Below, piece by piece: positions 16,007-24,104 of a stretch of DNA of 57,906 nt (within the stretch, counting starts at the first letter, position 1; each line of letters opens with the position of its first letter). Position numbers and translations under genes: made by a program. The stretch comes from Candidatus Tectomicrobia bacterium (lineage in GTDB: Bacteria > UBA8248). The notes below the pieces were generated by a model that worked only from the letters and a program-made list of their open reading frames with translations, ran no database searches and had not been told where the DNA came from. The stretch lies in assembly GCA_016192135.1 (NCBI GenBank), contig JACPUR010000034.1:1-57906 (forward strand), written 5' to 3'.

Positions 16007-16160
16007 GCCGTGCTCCGGGGCCTGGACCTATTGAACATCCGGCCTGAAGGCCCAGCCAGCGATGGCCCAACTTTGATCTCCGCCGCCTTTAGATCGAATC
16101 GCGAGCCGGAGCGAAAGCGCAGCTTCAGCAGGCTCCGGTGGACCGAGGCGCCACCCGGTC

Positions 16161-17045
16161 TCAGTCCAGCACGATCAGCTTCCCGTACATCGCGGGTTGA
16201 GCCCCCTGGCACCTGATGCGGAATTCCCCCGCCCGGTCCGCCCTGAACCGGAGCGTCTCCATGCTTCCACGCCCCAGCTTCATCGCTTGATCCTGGTAAT
16301 GCTCCACCGAGATGCCCTGGACCGCCCCGTCGGCGCCCATGAAATTGAGCGTCACGTTCTCCCCCTTGTTGACGATGATCTGGGACGGCAGGACGCAACT
16401 CGATACCTGCCAGGTCTCCTTGGGGTCCGGATCTTTGCTTGGCGGGGTCTTGGCCGAGAGAGAGGGGTCCTCCTCCTCCGGGAGGAAGGCTTCCTCCTCC
16501 GCCGGGGCAGCGCCATTCGGCGGCGCCGCCAGCACGTCGAACGCCCGATAGCTCCACCCGCCCGCGACGAGCCCCGGCCGGCCGAGGGCTCCCCCCCCGC
16601 CGTCCCCTCCGCCGCCTTCGGGCATGCCGGGGACGGGCGCTCCCATGGCGGTCAGATCTCCTGGCGGATTGGAGGCCCCGGCCAGGGTCTCACCGCCTCC
16701 TTGGAAGACGGGGCCGCCGCCCGGGGAGGATGCACCTCCGTCCGGGGCGGGCGGGCCCGCCGCCTGGAGGGCACCTGCCACGGCGCCGCCCGCCTCGCCC
16801 GGGAGTCCCTCGCCCGCCGAAGCCTGGAGTTCTCCTTCGCCGGCCTCACCGGCGCCGCCTGGAGAAGCCTGCGGCCCAAATCCCGCGAGCCCCGCCACGG
16901 TTTCGAAGACCTGCCGCACGCCCGCCAGGTGCCATCCGTGGGAGCTGCCGCCAGCCGCAGCGCTGCAGGCCAGTGCAGGGGCAAAGAGCCCCGCGAGAGC
17001 GATGATCGCGATCTGCATCGCGACAAACGAGAACAGGGCTTTCAT
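16161..17045 (-). CDS. Cupredoxin-fold paralogue with lost copper ligands and long Gly/Ala-rich insert
   Basis: The 294-aa protein has an N-terminal signal peptide ending PALAC, which could be a lipoprotein or a signal peptidase I site. A Gly/Ala/Pro-rich stretch of about 135 residues follows, then a domain clearly homologous to the cupredoxin at 20003-20461 (both have WQVSS/WQVSA, VEHYQ and KLIVLD/ELIVQD). Relative to that protein, His97, His101 and His140 are replaced by Asp239, Gln243 and Ala282, while Cys279 and Met286 remain. A normal type-1 copper site is therefore unlikely. The ATG at 17045 follows AAGGAGG. It probably serves a structural or partner-binding role in the periplasm. Confidence 0.7.
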   Translation of the reverse strand: MKALFSFVAMQIAIIALAGLFAPALACSAAAGGSSHGWHLAGVRQVFETVAGLAGFGPQASPGGAGEAGEGELQASAGEGLPGEAGGAVAGALQAAGPPAPDGGASSPGGGPVFQGGGETLAGASNPPGDLTAMGAPVPGMPEGGGGDGGGGALGRPGLVAGGWSYRAFDVLAAPPNGAAPAEEEAFLPEEEDPSLSAKTPPSKDPDPKETWQVSSCVLPSQIIVNKGENVTLNFMGADGAVQGISVEHYQDQAMKLGRGSMETLRFRADRAGEFRIRCQGAQPAMYGKLIVLD

Positions 17046-17194
17046 GATGTCCTCCTTCCTTCCATCCATGCAGAAGGGGGGCGCCTTGGCGCTTTTTTGC
17101 GCCCGCCCCGGGCACCGCCGAATCTCAGGGTCAGCATGAAAGCCCGGGCAGGTGCTGGCCATGCGGGAAACCCCTCGAACCGTCAGGGCAAATC

Positions 17195-17275
17195 ATGTAA
17201 ATTCAACATCAATGAAACATAATATTCAAATAAATCAAAAATGAACCAAAAATGAATTTAAAATTATTTACGGGT
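17195..17275 (-). promoter_or_regulatory. AT-rich upstream region of the degenerate cupredoxin gene
   Basis: About 80 bp of strongly AT-rich DNA in a GC-rich setting, with AAAAATGAACC followed by AAAAATGAATT as a direct repeat. It lies 150-230 bp upstream of the gene at 17045. It is a likely promoter or UP-like zone, but no single -10/-35 pair stands out. Confidence 0.35.
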
Positions 17276-17346
17276 GTAACGAAGCCACACTTTCATCACG
17301 GAATCTCTCCGCGGATGCCAGGGAGCGAAGTCCTCGGTCACCCGGG

Positions 17347-17426
17347 GCTCCCCTTCCGGCTCTCCGCGAGGACGCCCAAGCCGTCGCGGCCTACTCAGGA
17401 CGCTGAAGCCAGAGGGCGGCCGCTGA
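17347..17426 (+). pseudogene. Fragment of a duplicated cytochrome c gene (3' end)
   Basis: About 80 bp ending in a stop (TGA at 17424-17426) match the last 80 bp of the cytochrome gene at 15572-16006. Shared blocks include GCCGTCGCGGCCTA, CTCAGGACG and GGGCGGCCGCTGAGC, with small deletions that break the frame. No heme motif or start remains. It is a remnant of a segmental duplication. Confidence 0.7.
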
Positions 17427-17510
17427 GCGGCCTCCCGGCCGATTTGCGAACACGGCATTCCGATTCCATTTGTCGTAATGGTGAATTCCGTATATCGCCG
17501 GGCGCGCCTC

Positions 17511-19592
17511 TCACTTCACGACAATGGGCAATACCACCATGGTCTGACCGGCCCACTGCAGGCGGCGCTCGATGGTGAACGCGGTCTGGTTGTGCAGGAA
17601 GGCGTGGTACCAGCGCTCGCGCTCGAATATGAGTTTTCCCGAAAAGAACGTGACGTGCGGAAACTCCCGGGCCACGTTCATGCAGAGCCTCTCCGCCGCC
17701 TCGACCACATCGATGCCCAGGCCGACCCGGTAGCCCGAGGAGAAGCCGAGGCGGCTCGCCAAGGCGGCGTACTTCTTCACGGTCCCCTCCGCCTGCTCTC
17801 GAAGCGACGCCAAGGCGTTTTCTCCTCCCTTGAAGGCGCCGGAATCGACGACGCCGACCGTGAGGAACACCATATTGGCAAAGTGCCCGGGGAACTGCTC
17901 GGAAATGTTCTTGACGGTCTTGACCCCCAGCTTCCCATAATCGGAAACCAAGACGGCGGCGGTCGGCTTGTTGGGGTCGATCTCCTCCGCCGGAGACGGC
18001 GCGGCGGGAAGCCCAACCGCCTTCCCTTCCGGCAGTTTCGCGATCTTTATCGAGACGGCGCGGTAGTGGCCGCGGATGAGAAAGCACAGGAGGATCACGC
18101 AACCCGTGACCACGAGCGTGACCCATCCGCCCTCCAGGAATTTCTCGAAGACGGTCACCGCAAGTATCGTCAGGCACATGGCCAGTCCGATGACGTGGAT
18201 CGAAATCTTCCGTTTCCAGTCCGGGTGCCGCTCGCGGTGACTGACCCAGAAGCGGCACATCGACGTCTCGGTCATCGAGAAGGTGAGAAAGACGTTGATG
18301 CTGTACATGACGACGAGGTGACGGACTTCCCCCATCGTATAGAAGAGCGCGACCAGGGACATCAGCCCCATGAGGAGGATTCCGTTCTGAATGGTCAGGC
18401 GGTCCGAGAGGGACGCGAACCGCCGCGGCAGCCACGAGTCCACGGCCATGTTCGCCATTACCCGCGGGCCGTCGACGAACCCGGCCTGCGCCGCGACGAC
18501 GAGGATCGCGCCTTCCGAGGCCATCGTCAGGATCACGAATAGGTTTCCGAGCGGCACGGTCTGCACGAACTTTTCCGCGAAGACCGCGTTCATCGTCTTG
18601 CCTTCGACGGCGGTCACGTTCCATAGGAGATAGCAAAAGAGAAGGCCCGACGCGGTGAAGGCCAGGGATACCGCCATGTAAAGCATGGTCCGCTTGCCGG
18701 TCTGCACCCGGGGCTCCCGCATGATCTGGATGCCGTTCGAGACGGCCTCGATCCCCGTGTAGGTTCCCCCTCCGAGCGAGTAGGCGTGGATGAACAGAAG
18801 AAACATCCCTCCCATCCCGAGGGTGGCGAGCCCGCCGGAAAAGCCCGCCTTGGCCGTCTGAAGCGTCTTGGGGAACTCCGACGAGTGCATGATGATCCCG
18901 CCCATGATGAGAATCACGTGCGTCGCGATGAAAAGAAGGAAGACCGGCGACAGCGTGAGCACCGACTCCCGCACCCCCCGGAGGTTGAGCACGATGAGAA
19001 AGGCGGTCATGAGAACCTCGGCGGGCAGCTTCCAGGCATGCCACGCCATCGGCAGGAAGCTGAACATGGCGTCCCCCGCCGCCGCGATCGAAATCGTAAT
19101 GGTGAGGATGTAGTCCACCAGCAGGGCGCTGCCCGACACCACGCCGGCCTGTTCCCCGAGAAGCTGCGTGGCCACCACGTATCCGCCTCCGCCGTGGGGG
19201 AAGTGCTCGATCACCCGGCTGTAGGCGATCGCGATGACGGAGATGGTCGACGCCATCACGAGGGCCAGCCCGATCGCCAGGTAGGTATGCTCCCCCAGTG
19301 TCCGGAACGCCTCTTCCGGCCCATAGGCGGAGGAGGACAAGCCGTCGGCGCCCAATCCGACCCAGGCCAGAAAGGGGATCAGCGACAACTTGTGGAACAA
19401 CGATTCGTCGGCCAGGCTGCGCGGGGCGCCGATCAGCGCCCGCCGCAGGCGCTTCCAGGGGGAGGGTTTCTCCTCCGAGGGCGCAAGGCCTTCCCCCGGG
19501 GATGGAGGCGGGGGAGAGTCCTGCGAAGCCGATGGGTCCTTCGGGACGGAGGTATCCCCGGGGTCGCCGGGACTGTCGGCGGGCATGGGCAC
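17511..19592 (-). CDS. KimA-like APC superfamily permease (putative potassium/amino acid transporter)
   Basis: This 693-aa transporter has about 12 membrane helices. The signature GADGLSSSAYGPEEAFR near residue 80 is characteristic of KimA/YdaO-type APC permeases, proton-coupled K+ importers controlled by c-di-AMP in Firmicutes. Helix 1 and helix 6 regions (SSSAYGPEE and GGTYTGIEAVSNG) are conserved. A cytosolic C-terminal domain of about 180 residues begins after RGHYRAV and includes SDYGKLGVKTV. The N-terminal 60 residues are a Pro/Ser-rich extension. Amino-acid transport cannot be ruled out. It is monocistronic, between the two cupredoxin genes. Confidence 0.8.
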   Translation of the reverse strand: MPMPADSPGDPGDTSVPKDPSASQDSPPPPSPGEGLAPSEEKPSPWKRLRRALIGAPRSLADESLFHKLSLIPFLAWVGLGADGLSSSAYGPEEAFRTLGEHTYLAIGLALVMASTISVIAIAYSRVIEHFPHGGGGYVVATQLLGEQAGVVSGSALLVDYILTITISIAAAGDAMFSFLPMAWHAWKLPAEVLMTAFLIVLNLRGVRESVLTLSPVFLLFIATHVILIMGGIIMHSSEFPKTLQTAKAGFSGGLATLGMGGMFLLFIHAYSLGGGTYTGIEAVSNGIQIMREPRVQTGKRTMLYMAVSLAFTASGLLFCYLLWNVTAVEGKTMNAVFAEKFVQTVPLGNLFVILTMASEGAILVVAAQAGFVDGPRVMANMAVDSWLPRRFASLSDRLTIQNGILLMGLMSLVALFYTMGEVRHLVVMYSINVFLTFSMTETSMCRFWVSHRERHPDWKRKISIHVIGLAMCLTILAVTVFEKFLEGGWVTLVVTGCVILLCFLIRGHYRAVSIKIAKLPEGKAVGLPAAPSPAEEIDPNKPTAAVLVSDYGKLGVKTVKNISEQFPGHFANMVFLTVGVVDSGAFKGGENALASLREQAEGTVKKYAALASRLGFSSGYRVGLGIDVVEAAERLCMNVAREFPHVTFFSGKLIFERERWYHAFLHNQTAFTIERRLQWAGQTMVVLPIVVK

Positions 19593-19942
19593 TTCTCCCC
19601 CCTCGCCGTGCCCGGACGGATCGAGGGCGCACGGCGAGGATGCACGGCAGACATCGCGGGAGGAAGTTTCGGAAGCATCTCCCAGAGAACGCTTGCGAGG
19701 TTAGCTGACGGGTTAGGACGTCCGAGTCGCCCCTGCCGGCAGGTTCGCCGGCATTCACCCCTGAAGCTTGGGTCCCCCGCCCCTTCCGGCCGGAAGGGTT
19801 CAGCGGCTGAGGGGAATTTTACTCTCGGATGGGGGAAGGGCAAGAGCCATTTGCGCGCGCCGCCGAAGCGCTCAGGCGGATTTGGTGAAAAATTCTGGCC
19901 ACAAGGCCGGCTCCACGCCGATTAACCGTGCTTGCAAAAAAG
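19593..19942. other. Upstream region of the KimA-like gene
   Basis: 350 bp between the start of the transporter gene (minus) and the cupredoxin promoter (plus). It includes CCGGCCGGAAGGG-type self-complementary sequence but no convincing gene. Confidence 0.3.
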
Positions 19943-19966
19943 TTTAGACTTGCCTAAAAATATAAT
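19943..19966 (+). promoter_or_regulatory. Promoter with palindromic operator upstream of the cupredoxin gene
   Basis: A consensus -10 TATAAT lies at 19961-19966 in AT-rich DNA. Just upstream, at 19943-19958, is the interrupted palindrome TTTAG-ACTTGC-CTAAA, positioned between the -35 and -10. Its shape resembles DtxR/MntR-family metal-regulator sites. Regulator identity is inference. Confidence 0.5.
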
Positions 19967-20002
19967 TAACGGCATTTGCCTGGATCTATGGAGGGTCTGT
20001 CT

Positions 20003-20461
20003 ATGCGGTGGTTCGTGGCGGTTGCGTTCGTTGTCATGCTGGCGGGGCTGGCGGGGCTCCCCGAGGCGCGGGGGGCGGAGCGCGTGTTCTATGTGCTGGG
20101 GGCGGAGCCCAAGGGGACGGCGGCGGCGGCGAAGGAGCCTTTCCCCCAGGCCAAGCTCCCTGCGGGGCCCGGGATGGTGCTCAAGGCGCCCGACGCCAAG
20201 GGGGACTGGCAGGTCTCGGCCTACGTGTTCCTGCCGGCCCAGATCGTGGTCCGGAAAGGAGACGATGTGACGCTCCACTTCGTGGGGATCCACGGCTCGC
20301 TGCACACCCTCGCGGTGGAGCACTACCAGACCCAGGGGGTGAAGCTGCGGCGGGGCCACGTGGAGACGATGCGCTTCAAGGCGGACCGGGCGGGGGTCTT
20401 CCGCATCATTTGCGCGGAGCATCAGCCCACGATGAACGGAGAGCTGATCGTGCAGGACTGA
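20003..20461 (+). CDS. Exported cupredoxin (type-1 copper-like site)
   Basis: This 152-aa protein has a signal peptide (residues 1-24, cleavage after ARGA or nearby). A single cupredoxin domain carries a plausible copper site: His97 or His101 upstream, then Cys137, His140 and Met144 in the C-terminal loop CAEHQPTM. The strand pattern IVVRKGDDVTLHF is typical of the fold. Such proteins carry electrons or store copper in the periplasm. The ATG at 20003 follows GGAGGG by 7 bases. Its promoter has a metal-regulator-like palindrome. It is paralogous to 16161-17045, which lacks most of these ligands. Confidence 0.8.
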   Translation: MRWFVAVAFVVMLAGLAGLPEARGAERVFYVLGAEPKGTAAAAKEPFPQAKLPAGPGMVLKAPDAKGDWQVSAYVFLPAQIVVRKGDDVTLHFVGIHGSLHTLAVEHYQTQGVKLRRGHVETMRFKADRAGVFRIICAEHQPTMNGELIVQD

Positions 20462-20631
20462 GCGGCGCGGGGGAAAGGGGAATAGGGCTTCTTTTTTCCT
20501 CTATTTCCGGGCGAAAAGGGGCCGGGCGAGCTTCTTTCCATGGGGCATTTTCCGCACAGTTGCGCACTTGAGCGGGACAAGTTGCCCCATGTTTAAGGAT
20601 TGGACGAGGCACCTCCTTTTCGGCTAATTAA

Positions 20632-20671
20632 CCTTAAGAGACCTGAAAATCTTTCACTTGAACGCTTAAGG
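20632..20671 (+). other. Hairpin-forming inverted repeat upstream of the universal stress gene
   Basis: CCTTAAG (20632-20638) and CTTAAGG (20665-20671) form a 7-bp inverted repeat around a 26-base AT-rich loop, within an AT-rich patch. It is possibly a promoter-associated site. Confidence 0.3.
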
Positions 20672-20761
20672 GAAGGTTCCGGCTAGGATGGCCCGTCGCT
20701 TGCAAATCATGCCGGACGTGGAGGCGAGAGCCTCCCGGACAACCAAATAGAGAGCCCGGAA

Positions 20762-20849
20762 ATGGCGGGCGATGCGAAGAGCGGGCTGCCGGAGACGGTG
20801 CCCACGGGAGGGCCGACCCAACTCACTGCATCGCCCGCCATGCATTTTT
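20762..20849 (+). other. Structured leader with 14-bp stem and T-run upstream of the universal stress gene
   Basis: ATGGCGGGCGATGC (20762-20775) pairs perfectly with GCATCGCCCGCCAT around a loop of about 54 bases containing smaller GC-rich hairpins. It is followed within a few bases by TTTTTT. This looks like a terminator-bearing leader or a small RNA about 50 bp before the gene at 20896. I could not match it to a known riboswitch consensus. Confidence 0.45.
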
Positions 20850-20895
20850 TCGTTAGATTGAAGGGGCCGCCCTTTCCGCCTGAGGAGGGGGAGCG

Positions 20896-21375
20896 ATGGC
20901 CGCTTCCCGGATCGTGCTGGCCGTGGCGCTCCAGCGCTACGTGGACTTCCCGCCCGTCGCCCTGCGGGCGCGCGAGGTCGCGGCGGCACTCGCACGGGCG
21001 GGCCGGGCCGTCATCGATGTGGTGACGGTGGAGGCGCCGGCCTCCCTGCTGCCGGACGTGGAAAGCACCGAGGAGAAGCTCAACCGCTTCGTCCGGGCCC
21101 TGCGCGGCATGGGACTCGAGGTGGAGGGCCATCTCCTGGCCGGAAAGCCCTCCGAGCGCATCCCGTCCTTCGTCGTCCACAGCGGCGCGGAATTCCTGGT
21201 CATCGGCTCGCACAGCAAGCGCAGCCCGCTGGACGTGGGCCTCGGCTCGACGGCCAACGCCCTCGTGGGCGAATGCCCATGCCCGATCGTCATGGTCTGG
21301 CCCACCCGCGAGGAGAGCGCCCGCGCGCGGGAACTGATGATTCCCGGATATCCCTTCGTCTTCCCTTACGGATGA
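20896..21375 (+). CDS. Universal stress protein (UspA family)
   Basis: This 159-aa protein has the Usp fold. It begins with a hydrophobic first strand RIVLAVALQR, has FLVIGSHSKRS in the penultimate strand, and ends with LGSTANALVGECPCPIVMV. That gives the G-x2-G-x(9)-G-(S/T)-like ATP-binding layout in slightly modified form. Such proteins are cytosolic and help survival under starvation or stress; the specific role is unknown. The ATG at 20896 follows GGAGGGGGAG. It is monocistronic, behind the structured leader at 20762-20849. Confidence 0.85.
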   Translation: MAASRIVLAVALQRYVDFPPVALRAREVAAALARAGRAVIDVVTVEAPASLLPDVESTEEKLNRFVRALRGMGLEVEGHLLAGKPSERIPSFVVHSGAEFLVIGSHSKRSPLDVGLGSTANALVGECPCPIVMVWPTREESARARELMIPGYPFVFPYG

Positions 21376-21481
21376 GGTTCTCGCATCCGGCGCCGAAGGG
21401 GCGTTCCCTGGAGTGCGCTCTTGCGGGCTCGGGTGCGGGAAAATGGACCGGCGCGCGGGTCCGCCGGGGAGGGTGGAGCGG

Positions 21482-21709
21482 CTAGACGAGGGCGTCCAGG
21501 GAGGCGCCCTTGCCCGTCACCTGAGCGGCCTGCTGGGCCGCCGAGGTGGCGGCGAGCAGGATCCCCAGCGCCACGTTGATGCCTTTATTGGCGCTGATGC
21601 CCCCCGCCGATGCGTCGGCGGCGGCAGCGGCCGCTGCGGCGGAGACGGTGGCCTGGGCGGTGTTCACGGCTTCCATGGTGCTGTCCCCTTCGACCCCACT
21701 GGGGGTCAT
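21482..21709 (-). CDS. Small Ala-rich protein with hydrophobic helix (75 aa)
   Basis: An unrecognised short protein. Residues 12-35 are extremely Ala-rich (eight consecutive Ala), followed by NKGINVALGILLAATSAAQQ, a hydrophobic helix, and a small polar tail. The ATG at 21709 is 6 bases after AGGAG; a second ATG at 21676 gives 64 aa. The Ala/Gln-rich helical pattern faintly recalls RebB-type R-body proteins, but the match is too weak to name it. No similar paralogue is next to it. AT-rich DNA upstream (21725-21840) probably holds its promoter. Confidence 0.5.
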   Translation of the reverse strand: MTPSGVEGDSTMEAVNTAQATVSAAAAAAAADASAGGISANKGINVALGILLAATSAAQQAAQVTGKGASLDALV

Positions 21710-21953
21710 CCATGTCTCCTAACGGAATGCCGCGGGGATTACTTTAGCGATTTTTTCCTGAAGAAATGGCTCCAACCGGCCTTGCTCCGGATTTCCAGCC
21801 GGAAAATCAGGCGATTTTGGGGATTCTTTGGGCAGATTTGGCCCAGGCCCCATCCGGCAGGGAGGCCCCGGGGGCGCCTTTGCCTGGGGGATGAGGCTCT
21901 TCCCGGGGCCAGCCAGGGAGGCAGGGCCGGAAGCTTTCGGCGCGGGGAGGGGC

Positions 21954-22739
21954 TTACTGGGTCTGCAGCTTGCCCCCGGGGCCGCCCGCGGGGGCCTTTC
22001 CGTCCTGAATCTCGTTCTCGCGGATTTGGAGGTAGATGCTGCGGATGAGGGTGTAGTAGTCCAGTGCCTCGGCCTTGAGCTGATCGAGAAGCTCAAGGTT
22101 GCGCTCGCGCAGGTCCACCGCCCCCACCCCGTAAAAGACGTAGGGCAGGTAGTCGAGGTCGTTGTGCGCGTAGACGTAGTTGAACGGGTTCATGAAGACG
22201 TCGGCCACGCGCCCGGCGGCGTCCCGCGTGGTGGAGGGCCCCAGGATGGGCAGCACGAGATAGATTCCCGGCTTGGCGCCCCACACCGCGAGGGTCTGGC
22301 CGAAGTCCTCGGAGTGGTAGGGGGCGCCCATCCCGTCCGCGACATCGAAGAGCCCGACGACGCCGAACGTGGTATTCACCATGAACCGGCCCAGGGTGAT
22401 CTGGGCCCGCTCCCCCTTCCCCTGCAGGACATCGTTGAAGAAGGTGACCGGGGCGCCCAGGTTGCGCAAGAAGTTGCGGACCGAGTCGCGCACCGGCTGG
22501 GGCAGGACCGCGCGGTAGCCCAGGGCGAGCGGCCGAAGGATGTAGATGTCCAGGTAATCGTTGAACTCGAAGACGGCGCGGTTCAGCTCTTCGAGCGGGT
22601 CGGGGACCTCGTCCTCCATGCCCGGAGGAGCGTCGGCCGACTGCTGCGCGGCGCAGCCGGCCAGCCCGGCGGAGGAGACGGCGAGCCAGGCGGCCAGGCA
22701 GACGCGGGCCAGGCACGACGCCTTGCGGCTCAACTCCAT
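21954..22739 (-). CDS. mlaA: MlaA/VacJ family outer-membrane lipoprotein
   Basis: MlaA sits in the outer membrane and removes mislocalised phospholipids from its outer leaflet for return by the Mla system. The 261-aa precursor has a lipoprotein signal with lipobox LAGC (Cys29). The family core follows: DPLEELNRAVFEFNDYLD, NFLRNLGAPVTFFNDVLQGK, GRFMVNTTFGVVGLFDVA, YHSEDFGQTLAVWG and PILGPSTTRDAAGRVAD. The ATG at 22739 is preceded by GAG-rich sequence. The rest of the mla system (mlaBCDEF) is not in the window. It indicates a diderm cell. Confidence 0.93.
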   Translation of the reverse strand: MELSRKASCLARVCLAAWLAVSSAGLAGCAAQQSADAPPGMEDEVPDPLEELNRAVFEFNDYLDIYILRPLALGYRAVLPQPVRDSVRNFLRNLGAPVTFFNDVLQGKGERAQITLGRFMVNTTFGVVGLFDVADGMGAPYHSEDFGQTLAVWGAKPGIYLVLPILGPSTTRDAAGRVADVFMNPFNYVYAHNDLDYLPYVFYGVGAVDLRERNLELLDQLKAEALDYYTLIRSIYLQIRENEIQDGKAPAGGPGGKLQTQ

Positions 22740-22801
22740 CGGGAGGCCTCCCAGGGACACCGCGCAAAAAAGCGGGGGCCGCCGACCCCCGCCGGACATC
22801 G

Positions 22802-22875
22802 TGGAGGCGCCACCCGGATTTGAACCGGGGATCGAGGATTTGCAGTCCTCTGCCTTACCGCTTGGCTATGGCGCC
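22802..22875 (-). tRNA. tRNA-Cys (GCA)
   Basis: On the minus strand the sequence folds into a cloverleaf. The 7-bp acceptor stem is GGCGCCA/TGGCGCC, the anticodon stem-loop is GAGGA-CTGCAAA-TCCTC (anticodon GCA), and the T-arm contains GGTTCAAAT. The discriminator U and an encoded CCA follow. It lies between mlaA and hemE. Confidence 0.95.
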
Positions 22876-23042
22876 CCGAAACCTAAGGCGCACCTGCACA
22901 TAAGGATTTCTAACTCAAAGCCCGATCGGGTGTCTACTCAGGGGGTTACCCCACCCTCGTGTGCTTCCGGGATGGGTTTCGATTACACTCCCCCTCGGCC
23001 CTTCCGGGCCGACTCCGTTTCACCGGCTGGAGGCATGTGCGT

Positions 23043-24104
23043 ATGAATCCGCGTCCGGAGGGGCCCGCGGCCCAGGATGCCTCTCCTTTCCTGCGGGCCT
23101 GCCGGCGCGAGCCGGGCGCCCCCACCCCCATCTGGCTCATGCGCCAGGCCGGACGCTACATGAAGGAGTACCGCGACCTGCGCGAGCGCGTGCCCTTCAA
23201 GGATCTTTGCCGCGACCCCGCCCTCGCCGCCGAGGTGACGGTGACGGCCGCCCGGGCCATCGGGGCGGACGCCGCCATTCTCTTCTCGGACATCCTCCTC
23301 ATCCTCGAGCCGATGGGGATGGAACTGGAATACTCCAAGGGGAACGGCCCCGTGCTGGCCAACCCCGTCCGCGAAGGGCGGGACGCCGAGCGCCTGCGCG
23401 AGGCGGAGCCGGGATGCCTCCCGTTCGTGTTCGAGGCCGTCCGGCAGATCCGCTCCGCGCTCCCGGCGGGCATGCCTCTCATCGGCTTCTCGGGCGCGCC
23501 CTTCACCCTGGCGTCCTACATGATCGAGGGGGGCGGCTCGCGCGAGTTCACCCTCACCAAGGGTTTCATGTACCGCGACCCCGGGGCATGGCGCTCCCTG
23601 ATGGAGCGCCTCGTGCGCGCGCTGGTGCCCTACCTGAACGGCCAGATCGAGGCGGGCGCGCAGGCCGTCCAGATCTTCGACTCCTGGGTCGGGGCCCTCG
23701 GGCCGGCGGACTACCGCGAGTTCGTGCTCCCCCACACCCGCGCCCTCATCGAGGGGCTGCGGCCCGGCGTCCCGGTCATCCACTTCGGCACGGGGACGGC
23801 TTCGCTGCTCGAGGCCATGCGCGAGGCGGGGGGCGACGTGATCGGCCTCGACTTCCGGGTGGAGCTCGGCGAGGCCTGGATGCGCCTGGGCGAGGTCGCG
23901 GTGCAAGGCAACCTCGACCCGGCCGTCCTGCTGGGGGACCGGGACCTCATCCGCCGGCGGGCCGAGGCCATCCTCCGCCAGGCGGGCGGAAGGCCCGGCC
24001 ACATCTTCAACCTGGGCCACGGCGTGCTGCCCTCGACGCCGGTGGACAACGTCCGCTTCCTGGTGGATCTGGTGCACACGTGGGAGCGGGGGAGCCGGCC
24101 ATGA
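23043..24104 (+). CDS. hemE: Uroporphyrinogen III decarboxylase HemE
   Basis: HemE removes the four acetate carboxyls of uroporphyrinogen III to give coproporphyrinogen III. The 353-aa protein has the N-terminal signature [16 protein letters not shown], the [15 protein letters not shown] block with the catalytic Asp, [19 protein letters not shown], and [15 protein letters not shown] at the end. Length is standard. The start is ATG 23043; a GTG two codons earlier (23037) is closer to the GGAGG site and could be used. Its last four bases overlap the hemH start, so hemE-hemH-hemY form one operon for late heme synthesis. Confidence 0.96.
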   Translation: MNPRPEGPAAQDASPFLRACRREPGAPTPIWLMRQAGRYMKEYRDLRERVPFKDLCRDPALAAEVTVTAARAIGADAAILFSDILLILEPMGMELEYSKGNGPVLANPVREGRDAERLREAEPGCLPFVFEAVRQIRSALPAGMPLIGFSGAPFTLASYMIEGGGSREFTLTKGFMYRDPGAWRSLMERLVRALVPYLNGQIEAGAQAVQIFDSWVGALGPADYREFVLPHTRALIEGLRPGVPVIHFGTGTASLLEAMREAGGDVIGLDFRVELGEAWMRLGEVAVQGNLDPAVLLGDRDLIRRRAEAILRQAGGRPGHIFNLGHGVLPSTPVDNVRFLVDLVHTWERGSRP

